Assembly (NCBI GenBank): GCA_023362775.1
Contig: JALMGJ010000003.1
Coordinates: forward strand, 53,793,416 to 53,857,415
Length of the DNA: 64,000 bases
Direction of reading: 5' to 3'
Source of the DNA: Charina bottae
Lineage: Eukaryota; Chordata; Lepidosauria; Squamata; Charinaidae
Positions 31,521-42,900 of this stretch are shown here, piece by piece. The notes under the pieces are model-generated. The model was not told the DNA's origin. It saw nothing but the letters and a program-made list of their open reading frames with translations, and did not search any database. Within the stretch, counting starts at the first letter, position 1. Every line of letters begins with the position of its first letter. A program made the translations under genes and the position numbers.

Positions 31521-32700
31521 CTCTAATACATTCTGCAATGCAGAAACTTCATTCTTTTGATTTCTTTTCTCTCTCCGTTTCGTGGTAACTGACTCAAAAA
31601 GCGGCAGGGCTTGGTTATCTTGGTTGAGCTTGGAAGCTAAACAGGGTCAAGCCTGGTTAGGGCTTGGATAGGAGACCATCAGGAAAAGCTATCCTGAAAG
31701 AATTACTCTAAATTACTCTAATTAAATTAATTAAATTAATAAAAAAATAATAATAAATAATAAATAAATTAATAAAAAAATAAATAAATTAAATTAATTA
31801 ATTCTAATTAATTACTCTAAATTACTCTAATACATTCTGCAATGCAGAAACTTCATTCTTTTTGTTTCTTTTCTCTCTCCGTTTCGTGGTAACTGACTCA
31901 AAAAGCGGCAGGGCTTGGTTATCTTGGTTGAGCTTGGAAGCTAAACAGGGTCAAGCCTGGTTAGGGCTTGGATAGGAGACCATCAGGAAAAGCTATCCTG
32001 AAAGAATTACTCTAAATTACTCTAATTAAATTAAATAAATAAATAAATAAATAATAATAAATAATTAATAAAAAAATAAAAAAATAAATAAATTAAATTA
32101 ATTAATTCTAATTAATTACTCTAAATTACTCTAATACATTCTGCAATGCAGAAACTTCATTCTTTTGATTTCTTTTCTCTCTCCGTTTCGTGGTAACTGA
32201 CTCAAAAAGCGGCAGGGCTTGGTTATCTTGGTTGAGCTTGGAAGCTAAACAGGGTCAAGCCTGGTTAGGGCTTGGATAGGAGACCATCAGGAAAAGCTAT
32301 CCTGAAAGAATTACTCTAAATTACTCTAATTAAATTAAATAAATAAATAAATAAATAAATAATAAATAATTAATAAAAAATAAAAAAATAAATAAATTAA
32401 ATTAATTAATTCTAATTAATTACTCTAAATTACTCTAATACATTCTGCAATGCAGAAACTTCATTCTTTTTGTTTCTTTTCTCTCTCCGTTTCGTGGTAA
32501 CTGACTCAAAAAGCGGCAGGGCTTGGTTATCTTGGTTGAGCTTGGAAGCTAAACAGGGTCAAGCCTGGTTAGGGCTTGGATAGGAGACCATCAGGAAAAG
32601 CTATCCTGAAAGAAGGCAGTTACAAACCACTTCTGTATTGTTTCCAAGAACAATCGTCACCAGAAGTAGCGCACAACTCAGCAGAGACTGACTGATTTTA
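31521..32700 (+). repeat. Four-unit 304-bp tandem array of a 5S rRNA-derived SINE
   Basis: Units start at 31521, 31825, 32129 and 32433 (each CTCTAATACATTCTGCAATG), so the period is exactly 304 bp three times. Each unit holds a unique flank, a 5S-derived head (GCTTGGAAGCTAAACAGGGT, then GGCTTGGATAGGAGACC, the 5S internal promoter region) and an AT-rich (TTAAAT/AATAAA) spacer. Only the fourth unit continues into the SINE tail (GGCAGTTACAAACCACTTCT...GAGACTGACTGA). Unit sequences outside the spacer are nearly identical, so the array is recent. Confidence 0.93.
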
Positions 32701-32709
32701 TGCTAACAT

Positions 32710-33395
32710 TCTGAAAAGAAAGGAGTCTATGTTAATACCACTGTGCTTGATAGGCAACCCTTTGGGGAAAGGGGAGATTATCTAGCACAACAGTGAACAA
32801 ACATACATTTTGATTGTAGCTAAGATTAATTTGATGTAATTGCTGAAATTTCATAAACTGCAACCATGGCTTCCAGATATAAATAATGCATTTTGATTAA
32901 TGGGTTGTCAGGAGTAGTAATGAAATTCAGTTGATGTGCAAAGCTACACATTTGGCATTTTTAGTAATGGGAATGTATGTGATTTGTCTGAACTTCAGCT
33001 TTTTGTTGTTCTAAAATTCTGATTCATATCTTGTATGTTAACATGAAGTGCCAATGAGTCTTCTTAGCAGTGAGTTGAAAGAATGCATCCTCTGAGAAGA
33101 TTAGCTGAATGTACATTGAATGACTATTTCTAAACATTTGAGTTGGAATATATTTCACATTCCTAAATTTGTGGATCACAGAAAAACTTAGTATAATAGC
33201 CAGCAGCTGTCAGAATGATATACACTGATGATAAGCATTCAATATATAACATTTTTATTCAAATAGGTTTTGTTACGTAATTATAATCTTTACTGTAAGA
33301 CTGTAAGGAAGAAAGCTGGGCATTATTCCCATGTTACAAATAGAGAGCTGAGAAGTGGGGAAAAATGGCTTGCCTAAGGCAGAAGAAAAACCTAG
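32710..33395. other. Unique intronic DNA
   Basis: No repeat or exon seen. Confidence 0.45.
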
Positions 33396-33400
33396 AACCA

Positions 33401-33674
33401 TTAGTCTGTAGCTTGAATCATGTCAACTGGATTTCTATTTTCTCAGTGGAAACGTTTCGCTCCTTATCCAAGGAGCTTCTTCACTTCTTCTTCTTAGAAA
33501 TAACATCTCAAAATAACCATGACCTAACCCCAGGTGTAAGGTCACACAGCCACCTAGAAACATATTTAAGGATTCCCTTACCAACTTTGCTCAGACTGAA
33601 GAAGCTCCTTGGATAAGGAGCGAAACGTTTCCACTGAGAAAATAGAAATCCAGTTGACATGATTCAAGCCACAA
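33401..33674. mobile_element. Penelope-like foldback insertion (P1) with longer 3' UTR
   Basis: Left arm: GTAGCTTGAATCATGTCAAC through CAAGGAGCTTCTTCA. Right arm: ends CAGTTGACATGATTCAAGCC. The spacer at about 33500-33570 (CATGACCTAACCCCAGGTGT, CAGCCACCTAGAAACATATT) matches the PLE 3' UTR at 25030-25080, so this copy reaches further into the element. No clean duplication was found. Confidence 0.85.
33586..33640 (+). ncRNA. Hammerhead ribozyme-like motif
   Basis: CTGAAGA at 33596-33602, stem II, GAAAC at 33622-33626 and the CTCAG/CTGAG helix I match the core beside the PLE frame exactly. Confidence 0.6.
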
Positions 33675-33679
33675 ATAGC

Positions 33680-35080
33680 TCATATTGTATCACATCCTAT
33701 CCTGAGGTCTTGCTATAGGATGGTAAAGTCCATGTGTTGAATTTCCAGGATTAAGATTGGAGATGACCACTAAAATGAAGTTAAATATTGATTGTTTTAT
33801 TTGTTGTTGTTTTGTATTCTTTGGCAAGGGAACTTTCATAGATCATGTATACCAATGTTTTCAATAGAATAGTCTATACATTTCAAATGTTAATTCCTAA
33901 CATTTAAAAATAACAATGTTTATACATTTTTTAAAATCCTGAAGGCTAGGATTCATGAAGATACATGCTTTTGTACAATATTTCAAAAGGAATATGCAAA
34001 TTGTAGAAAGGGACATTGAAGTATTCTCTTCCTTGTTACATAACCTAATAAATTATTAATTGACACCTTAACATTCTATAAGAACATTCTAATAGTTTAA
34101 TTGTACTAAAATACTTTTAAGAAGGGAGTGTTAACATGCTGTTTTGCTGAATGCTACAGTGGCAGTAGTAAAGTAATTCCTTCTGTTGTTCTAATTATTC
34201 AGTTTATTGCATGAGCGTGAAAACCAAGAAAACCAGCACTTTGTTATTAATAGACATTTATTTGGCTTTCTTCCACTGTAACAGGCTTGGATTGGAAGAT
34301 GGACCTGCTGTTCAGTTTGCAACTAATAGTTGGCATTGGAGAGTGTTATTAAAATGGCTTTTATGTATAATTCAGCCAGTTTCACTGGAAAACAGGTTCA
34401 GTCAAATGCAAAGTGAAGTGCGCTCTCATGAATAAACTAAACACTCTTTGGTTCCAAATCCCTGTTCTTTATTGTATATGAACAAATTGCGAGGGATGGC
34501 TGACAGTTTCTTGGTACTTTCCACATTGTGGTCTGTTGTGCTTTATGCAGACCCTTTGCCAATTCCATTCATTGGGAGGCCTTCCTGTTGCATCTGTCAT
34601 ATATGTTCCTTTTTTAACATTCTCCTTGATTATCTCATTTTGCTGATAGGCAGAATGGTTCTTTCCATTTTATATTGTCAATCTGCCCTTATTTTGTGTC
34701 TGAAGAGAATGAGGAATGCAAAGCATGGCTTTGAGCAATGCAAATTATACCCCTCTCTTTCAAGGTCATAAGCCAAATTTTAATTTTTTCCTTCAACACA
34801 AGTTTTCAGTGGTTCAGTCACAGAGGGATCATTTCCTTCATCATTAAATAGCTTAACCTCTTTTACAGTCTATATTAGGAAATTATTTTATTATAGGCAA
34901 TCCAGACCAGCCTTTTCAGCAATCCATTCTTTGTATCTTATTCATATTAAATCTAATTAATGGACCAGACATATAAATCTCAGAAGGTGAAGCAAGTTCC
35001 CAGATATTTTTGATCCACAGCCTAATAATTAGTCAAGACCAAACTCCCCTCCATTTTTTTCATTATCTTATAGAAATTTG
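33680..35080. other. Unique intronic DNA
   Basis: The open frames at 34211-34435 and 34448-34771 (+) have no motif and no credible splice borders. I consider the stretch non-coding. Confidence 0.45.
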
Positions 35081-35084
35081 TATT

Positions 35085-35180
35085 CCTTTATTCAATTTAT
35101 ATGGTCACCCAACTCTGGGTGGCTTACAGTTGAAGTATAAAAAACCACAAAGTAACTAAAAACAAAAACCAACAAACATA
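35085..35180 (-). mobile_element. L2-type LINE 3' tail
   Basis: TTTATATGGTCACCCAACTCTGGGTGGCTTACAG corresponds to the minus-strand CTCTGGGCGGTTTACA block of the L2 copies at 42415 and 55045. Short and diverged. Confidence 0.5.
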
Positions 35181-35524
35181 AAGGTGATAGAGGTGTGCAA
35201 AAGGTTTTGATTCTGAAGCATATTCAGTTCAAAATAAGATGTTTCAATTATTCTGGAAGTGCTCCGGACTTCCGAAAACACTGTTTCAATCTTGAAACAC
35301 CTCCAAAATAGTCACTTGTTTTGAATTTAAAATTGAACATTTCAAACTTAAACCATTTATAATAAAAAAAAAGTACTTCCGATTTCAGCCTTCTGAACAC
35401 AGATCTTTAACTGGTTGTGATTAAACCTTGTGCTCAAAGCTGGGATGTGAAAAAAATGGGAAAACAACAGCATAGTTTAGTTGTCTGCTTGATAAGTAGA
35501 GCCAGACCACTTTCTTTCCTCTTT

Positions 35525-35664
35525 TTTTTACTTGATTCCTGGTGACTCCATGGACAAGTCCATGCAAGTGTCTAGGCAGCATTTTCAGAAATGGTTTGCC
35601 ATTGTCTTTTTATTTATATATATATATATAAATAAAATATAGATATCTATATAAATATAATAAA

Positions 35665-35716
<52 letters not shown>

Positions 35717-35939
35717 TTTATTTATTTTTTTCAGCTGGCTTTCATATATATATGAAAGCCAGCTGAAAAAATAAATAAATTATCTATCTATCTATCTATC
35801 TCACTGCCCATCTCTTTCCCATCTGAGGGAAAGAATGACTCAAGGTCACCCAGCTGGCTTTCATGCTTCAGTCAGGACTAGAACTCAGGTTTCCCCACTC
35901 CTAGTCAACCATCTTAACCACTAGACCGAACTGGCTCTC
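35525..35939 (-). mobile_element. tRNA-derived SINE (S2) swollen by a palindromic microsatellite
   Basis: The SINE 3' part (GTGACTCCATGGACAAGTCC, AATGGTTTGCCATTGTC) and head (CAAGGTCACCCAGCTGGCTT, AACCACTAGACCGAACTGGC) are separated by about 200 bp of TA, GATA and GTTTATTTATT repeats (35608-35802). Within that, TTCAGCTGGCTTTCATATAT is followed by its own reverse complement. Confidence 0.8.
35608..35802. repeat. Palindromic (TA)n/(GATA)n tract
   Basis: (GATA)n at about 35667-35714 and (ATCT)n at 35782-35802 are arms of one hairpin centred at about 35747 (TTCATATATATATGAA). Inside the arms are TTTATTTATTTTTTTCAGCT and its complement. Confidence 0.85.
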
Positions 35940-35944
35940 ACTTT

Positions 35945-37905
35945 TACTTTTTATTAGTAGTAGTATTTCTGCTAGTTTTACTAAATACACTGTTCTTTCT
36001 CTTAAGAGAGCTGAATTTTTGCTTTTGATTGCTGTATCCTCTTAAATTCATAGGTATCTGCAAGGTGGAAGAAGTGATGGAAAGTGTGCCTAAAAACCAG
36101 TTTTTGCATACTTGCATCAGTCATAATCACATCATGGCAGAGTTTGCATCATTTCATCATTGCAGGCATGTTGTCATCATGATGTAATCTCGCTTTGCTG
36201 CAGACGCTTAAACGGAGAGCATTGTATAAACATTTTCTTTTTATTTGAACTTGCTGTGTGCTCCTAGGTCTTCTATATTTTCTTTTTATTTTGCCATCAT
36301 ATGGTAAACATTTTCAGACTGTTTTCTGCATCCAAAAACACTAAAAGCTTCATTTGCTGAAACTAAATAATTGGATACTAACAAGTCTGAATATGTCACA
36401 CAAAGTAGACTTAAGCAAGTGCTTTTGCGGCGATGTTGTCATTGTTTTTAAAATAATTACACATTCCTTTAATGTTTTAGATACCTTATTTACATCTTTT
36501 GCATTGCAACTTCTGCATTCTGGTAATTGTACATAGCTTTGTTTTTAAAGTACTTGTTAACTACAATTCTATATTTCTCCAGCCAATAGCCATGCTAGCT
36601 GATAGCTGTAGTTCAGCAACTTCCTGTTCTTCACATTGAGTATATAACTATTTCCTAATGCAGTGGATACAGATGAAGAAAAGACTGTTATGTGAAAGCA
36701 TGGGAACAGTAAAGCTTTTATTATTTCCATTGCTTTATTCTAGCAGAGCAAAGAAATCATATGTGAAATAATGATCATTGATCGTTATTCCATAGCTTAG
36801 TCCCATGACTCATTTCCAGATTGACTACCAACAACATATTTGCTCACAGAACTGGTTATACCTTTCCTGATTATTCACTAAACAGAGGCATAATTTTTCT
36901 AGTATAAGAATCATATTTTTGTATGTACTTATAAATAGTAAATGCTTTGTACAGCAGTCCGGCAATGAAACTCTGCATTTACAGAATTTCAGGATGCATA
37001 TGAATTTATACAGCATATATTTAGCCCAACCTGTTTTAAATTAGATTACTGCATTTAAAAATAAAAGCTACACAACTAGGTTTACAATACTGAGATTGGG
37101 AACCTGATTCTTTTGGCTCTTAATCCTGATTTGCCAGTATTTCCAATCCTCATAGATGTCCATTTTTAATTGTTTGTTTTATATGATAGGGGGTATTATG
37201 AAATTCAGCCAACTGGAAGACATTCAGACTTCTTCCTGCTCTAGTTCTGGTAAAACAGTTTTTCTTCCCTATACTTCAATTTAAGGAATTCTTTAAAAAT
37301 CCTTATTAGGAATTTACTGAAAAAAATCACCCTGTTAAATTAAAGATGGATTGCACTTTCACACCAGGTTGATATTAGTGCGTGATTTTATGTCCTGAAA
37401 TAGGATTTTAGTCTAGAATCTAAGTATTAAAACAGGTAAGTCTCCCAAAATTATTTTTGTAATGCACTTGGTTCCAGAAATAAAATTCTACAGTTCTGGG
37501 GCACAGATCGTGGTGAACTAATTCTGCCCCTGCCTCTTCCCTATTTTTCTCCTTTCTATTTTGCCTGGTTCTCTTTATTTTGCCCTTCTAAGTTTGATTG
37601 TGGATTTTTTTTTCTTGGTTCCTACTTGCACATTTCGCCTTTAGCCTACTTGGTCCTACTTACTTGTACTTTAAAATTTATTGCAATAACATGGAACAGT
37701 TGCCTTGGACTTGGCATAAATTTCACTATTTCAGTCTGTGCATTTTCTTTCAATTATTTTTTGAGATGCTGTAATAATGCAACAACCAGAATTCTATCCC
37801 TTGACATTGCACTTCCCTTTTGTCTCTATAACTGGATTTACATAAGCAGAACCTCTCCCTTGGCATGCAGATTCCTGATAAATATGTATGTAGTGCACAT
37901 CCTTT
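35945..37905. other. Unique intronic DNA
   Basis: No repeat or exon recognised. The short frame at 37626-37910 (+) shows no conserved motif. Confidence 0.45.
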
Positions 37906-37955
37906 TTTAAAAAGTAAACTATGGGCATATTTAAAAGTAAACTATGGGCAAACTA

Positions 37956-38287
37956 GGGGCGTGGTGGCTCAGCGGTTAAGATGCCAGGCTTGTTGATCGG
38001 AAGATTGCAAGTTCGGAGGTTCGAATCCCTAGCCCCACGTGACGGAGTGAGCTCCCTCACTATCTCCAGCTCTTGCCAACCTAGCAATTCGAAAGCATGC
38101 AAATGGAAGTAGATTAATAAGTACCACTTCGGTGGGAAGGTAACAATGTTCCGCGCGCATCATGCGGCCACATGACCGTGGAAGCGTCTTCGGACAACGC
38201 TGGCTCTTTGGCTAACAAACGGAGATGAGCACCGGCCCCTAGAGTCGGACACGACTGCACAAATGTGCAGAGGGAACCTTTACCTTT
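37956..38287 (+). mobile_element. Sauria SINE, full length
   Basis: GGGGCGTGGTGGCTCAGCGG head, B box GGTTCGAATCCC, the ACCACTTCGGTGGGAAGGTA core and a GGGAACCTTTACCTTTT end. Just upstream the sequence AAAAGTAAACTATGGGCA occurs twice (about 37909 and 37933), a local duplication not explained by the SINE. Confidence 0.93.
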
Positions 38288-38387
38288 TATGAGGAGCAAT
38301 GTGTGCACCCATGCATGTTCTGAGTCGTCCTTTGAATCCAGATTGCTGCACAGAACTAATTTTTTAATGTTCCAAGGAGCAATATGA

Positions 38388-38476
38388 AAGCCAGTTTAGT
38401 GTAGTGGTTAAAGTTTAGTGTAGTGGTTGTGAACCGCCCAGAGTTCTCCTTGTGGAGAAGATGGGCGGTAATATAA

Positions 38477-38507
<31 letters not shown>

Positions 38508-38710
38508 GCATGCACCAATCTAGAAACCAGGAGACTGTGAGTTCTAGTCCTGCCTTAGGCACAAAGCTAGCTGGGTGACCTTGGGCCAGTCACTCTCTCT
38601 GAATCCTAGGAAGAAGGCAATGGCAAACCACTTCCCCAAAAATGTTGCCAAGAAAACTACAGGGACTTGTCCAGGCAGGTGCCAGGAGTCAAGACTGACT
38701 TGAAGGGAAC
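38388..38710 (+). mobile_element. tRNA-derived SINE (S2) with an L2 tail nested in its head
   Basis: The head GCCAGTTTAGTGTAGTGGTT is followed by a second copy of TTTAGTGTAGTGGTT and then an L2 3' tail (GTGAACCGCCCAGAG...ATGGGCGG, (AATC)n, about 38427-38507). The SINE then resumes at CTAGAAACCAGGAGACTGTG and ends near GGAGTCAAGACTGACTTGAA. The repeated head segment looks like the target duplication of the nested insertion. Confidence 0.8.
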
Positions 38711-38714
38711 CCAC

Positions 38715-39200
38715 CCCACCAAAAAAGCAAGATGTGCAAGCATTTTAAAAGTTAGCAAATAATTGTCTTTATCTTAAATGCCACTCCATTTTCAAAGACT
38801 CAAAGCAGCTTGCAAAAACAACATAAAATGAAAGCACTGAAAAGTTAGTAAGATAAACAAGGCCATGTTGTATCACCATTCAGGCAGCAGAATCTTCAAG
38901 CATCCCCAGATGCTTCCCTGAAGAGCCATATTTTCAGAGCTCTTTGAAAATGCAGTATCTTCTTGCAAGCTGACCCTTTTTGGGCCCAGCATATTTCAGT
39001 ACTAGACTCTGATAGCTGCTGAGTGAAAATCTAAATGCCATTTCCAGATTTCAGAGCGGACAATGAGATAATAGGCAGCTGAGCTGAATTTAAGGGCAAG
39101 CTACATTACCTTCTGATCTGAGCAAGCCAAGGAGCTGTCACAGACCTTTGGTGGCATTCCTGGTCTCCAGCAATCTAGATCTACAACTTCTCTGAGGAAG
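38715..39200 (-). mobile_element. Probable decayed L2/CR1-type LINE fragment
   Basis: CTTCCCTGAAGAGCCATATTTTCAGAGC and neighbouring blocks resemble the LINE 3' region at 26590-26640 (GAAGAGCCGTATTTT). Highly diverged; orientation is inferred from that likeness. Confidence 0.4.
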
Positions 39201-40080
39201 CCCCCCGTGATACATTATGCTGGCTCTGGACCTTCGTACTTTCATGTGAGGAGGCATGGTGGACCTTTTCACCTCAAGTTCTCAGAACGTTCTCAACATA
39301 AGCACTGCATCTTACCTCATGGCAACCAGTTTTTGTCAGCACACACTATTTCCTCTTCTTCCTGGACCTTCAAAATATTTTCTTGTTTAAAAGCATTCTT
39401 TGAATCATGCCTACTTTCTGATCATTCAATTTTTGCGAACCTAACTGATAGCTGATTTCAACAGATCTGTTACAGCTTGCAGAATTTGGCATTGCCTTAT
39501 TGAGTAATCCTGTAAAACCAGAACAGATGGCTGCCCTTAGAGTGGCCATTTATATACAGTAGTGTAGTTCCCTTTCTTTTTATCTTCTCCTGCTTTTAAA
39601 TCATTAAACAAAAGGCATTGCCCTTACCCACCAATTCTGAAATTGCGCGTACAAAAGATTCTGCCCAGTAACTGCTTTAAATGTCCTTTGAGATGCTTAT
39701 TTGATTCATGTCTCTTTGGTGAGTGTTTGAAATTGTCAGAGATAAACTGCTAGAATTTAGTACCTTGTTCTTTATAATATTATTAATCAAAACAGCTTTA
39801 ATAATGCTTTTACAACTTGATAAGCTTCCCCCATGTTTTCTTCTGTCACCAACTGAATGATGGTTATAGCTAGGGCTGTATAAATCTTGGCTGGGCTTTA
39901 TAGTCCGATCTATTCTGATTGGATTCTAGTTTCATCCTTCTTGTTCTGCTCCAAGGAGTAAAACTAAGCTTTTTACATATGCTGTCAGGAAAAGGGAATG
40001 TTATCGGAGAGGAATGGTTGGTAACGCAAGTACTGCAAAGCTTTCCCACCTCATCTGACATCTTTATGATATTTTTGAAG
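39201..40080. other. Unassigned intronic DNA
   Basis: No gene or repeat that I can name. Confidence 0.4.
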
Positions 40081-40085
40081 AGGTA

Positions 40086-40495
40086 CAGGTAGCCCGCACT
40101 TAATGATCATTCGTTTAGTGATGGTTCAGACTTACAACAGTGCTGACTTTCAACTGGTGCTCACACTTACAACCGTCGCAGCATCCCCACGGTCACATGA
40201 TCACAATTTGGGCGCTTGGCAACTGGTTTGCATTTATGACCGTTGCAGCATCCCGTGATCACAAGATCACCATTTTCAACCTTCCCGGCCGGCTTCTGGC
40301 AAGCAAAATCAATGGGAAACTCTGTGATTCACTTAATGACCATGTGGTTTGTTTAATTACCATGCTGATTCGCTTAATGACTGCCGCAAAAAGGTAATAA
40401 AATTGGGTCAGATTTGCTTAATGACCGCTTCACTTAGCAACTGAACTTCTGGTCTCAGTTGTGGTTGTTAAGTGAGGACTACCTATACTACTCCT
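40086..40495. mobile_element. MITE with CAGGTAG termini (family C, copy 1)
   Basis: Ends CAGGTAGCCCGCACTTAATG and TGTTAAGTGAGGACTACCTA are inverted copies, bounded by TA dinucleotides that could be the target duplication (40084-40085 and 40496-40497). The 410-bp body holds imperfect repeats of a CGTTGCAGCATCCC..GATCAC type. The TA flank suggests a Tc1/mariner-type relative, but the superfamily is unproven. Confidence 0.75.
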
Positions 40496-40499
40496 GAGT

Positions 40500-42335
40500 T
40501 GAGTTTAGCTTTTTCTACCAGTTGCCAGAATTAAACATGGTTGCTACTAGTAATCTGAGAACTGTTTTCTCCTTGCTCTCCATGAACAGCAGTTAAGTCT
40601 GCAGTGGTTTTAGTTACATTGGGAGATTACAGCAAAAAAACAGACACAGAGAGTGAGGATGACAAACAGAGATGCTTTTCCACAGTAGCCTTCCTTAACT
40701 TCCCAAGGAACACATTCTGGGAGACGTATTCCCAACGTGTCTGGAGACTCTCTGGTTGGGAAAGTTATGCCACAGCTTATGGTTCATGTGAGATTTTTCA
40801 GGCATATACTTTTTATATTATATCTTTCTGTTTCATGTGGGCAACTCTGTGAAATTCAAGTTACACATTCAGCCAAATGTGGTGCTACTGTTAAGGTTTT
40901 ACTTTTATGATAGTTATGCTAAATAATCTCAAGCTGCAATGAACATTTGTTTGAGAGTCCATGTGTGGAATTGGACTGTCAGTGGTATTTTTGGAAATAT
41001 TAATGTTTTATATTTCAATTACCATGCTATACTTTAATACTATATACTCCTAGTGTTTTAAAAATGAAAAGGCTTACTTATTTTTGTACTGTTTATTTCT
41101 CCCATAATAAAATCTCTGCAAGCTATTTTGCAGCGCATTGTTATATATAACTTCTGAGAAGAAAGTCCCAGAGGTTAGAATTGGACTTCATATTTTTATA
41201 TGCATCTTTTAAATCATATTCCCCCAATTTTACATGCCAAATCATACCGGGCTACAATTGTTAGTACTCCCAAGACTGCATGGCCAATGGTAGGGACAAA
41301 AGAGTTTTCTAAAGCATATCAGGAATGAAAGATTGCTAGAATATTATACAGTATATCTATATCTATATCATCTCCACTTCTTTAGTGTCATTCCTATAAG
41401 GATACATATAGTCTGGTAGAGTCTAATAAATCTGTTTCTATTTTGCAGAAGATATGGAAGTTGGGCCTAAACAATTCATAGGAAATCCTAAGAGTAATTC
41501 ATAAAGATCCTTCATATAGAATTATCACAGAAATTATTTAAAGCCATACCCACTCTGTGAAATAAGGCATATATCACTTGGTTGGTTGGTTGGTTTTCTT
41601 CTAAAAATAAAAGAACTCTATTCCCTAAATCCAAATTTCCCCATTGCATTAAAAAAAAAACCCAAAACTATCTGCAATGCTAATTACTTTTCTTTTCTTT
41701 AAATTGAGAGTTGCCATGACAGCTCAGCTGGGTGTCTTTTCCACATTCTAGCTTGCTAAAACAATGATTGTAACTGGATGTTGGGAAGAAAAATAAAGCA
41801 AAAGAAGGCAGTAAATTTCATATTGTATTTCTTAATTGGTTGTTTTCCATATATACAGACCTGGTTTAAAGGGGGCATGGCTAGAAGGCATGGATACTTC
41901 TTTAAATTTCTCCACCCCAAATATGATATACTATTTAGATGTCTGTTTTTGTCTCATAGACGTTTGTGCATGCACGCACACTTTCTTAGACAATTTTTAT
42001 GCCTTCTTCCATGCAGATTTTGACTCATATATGTCATTTGGATATAGATGCGAATTATTACTGATTTAAAACATTTTTGAATAGGTAGGTATAGTCCACA
42101 AGAATTCTGAAATCTAAGCATTGCTCCCAAGACTTCTCTCTTTAATGCTCAGGAGCAGTTCAACAAGGAAAGATTGGCTGAGAATTCCTGCCTCCTATGT
42201 TTTCTTGAGGGCTGACTGAAAGCCTCAAATTGCTGGCAGTAGCCTGAGATAAATGTGGTCAAGGTGTACTCCAGGTTTCAGTTTTTATCTCTTAAAGGGA
42301 GATTGCAGTAACCCACCTCACAGGTTTAGGGTGGA
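40500..42335. other. Unique intronic DNA
   Basis: AT-rich, with a (TTGG)n run at 41579-41594. No exon. Confidence 0.45.
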
Positions 42336-42339
42336 ATGA

Positions 42340-42900
42340 GTAAGATTATTTATTTATTTATTTGTTTGTTTATTTATTTATTAGATTTGTCACCGCCCAT
42401 CTCCTCTCACCAGAGGGACTCTGGGCGGTTTACAACAGCATAATCAATAAAACAATAAATTACAATATATAAATTACAATATATAAATACAATTAAAACT
42501 AAAATGAATGTACATAAAAATAAAACTGAAATCCAATGGCTGATGATCTAACTCAGTCCTTGAATGCAACAATCACTCTAGGGTACTAACCATCCCCAAA
42601 CATACCTATTCCTCTCCTCACCCCAAGCCAGGTGGCAGAACCAGGTCTTCAAATTCCTCCGGAAGGCCAGGAGCGATTGGACCAACCTCGCCTCTGGGGG
42701 TAGAATGTTCCAGAGGGTAGGCGCTACTGCAGGGAAGGCCCGCCTCCTGGACCCCGCCAACCGAAATTCTCTTAGTGGCGGGGTCCGCAACATGCCCTCT
42801 CTGCAAGATTGGGTGGGATGGGTTGATGTAACGGGGAAGAGGCGGTCCCTCAGGTAACCTGGCCCCATGCCATGTAGGGCTTTAAAGGTAATTACATTAA
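42340..42900 (-). mobile_element. L2 LINE 3' end with reverse-transcriptase C-terminus
   Basis: The minus-strand frame at 42578-42868 encodes GMGPGYLRDRL-type sequence, then FRLAGSRRRAFPAVAPTLWN and LPPEARLVQSLLAFRRNLKT, the L2 C-terminal region. The 3' UTR and TTTATTTATTTAT tail lie at 42340-42430. The frame is relatively intact, so this copy is younger than the one at 9493. Confidence 0.88.

Noticed and set aside
31521..32700. CRISPR-like or functional 5S rRNA gene array
   Set aside because: The 304-bp period, AT spacers and SINE tail fit a duplicated SINE. The 5S part is partial and mutated, and this is vertebrate intronic DNA.
34448..34771. 107-residue hydrophobic plus-strand frame
   Set aside because: Looks like a membrane protein by composition only; T-rich intron DNA gives such frames by chance.
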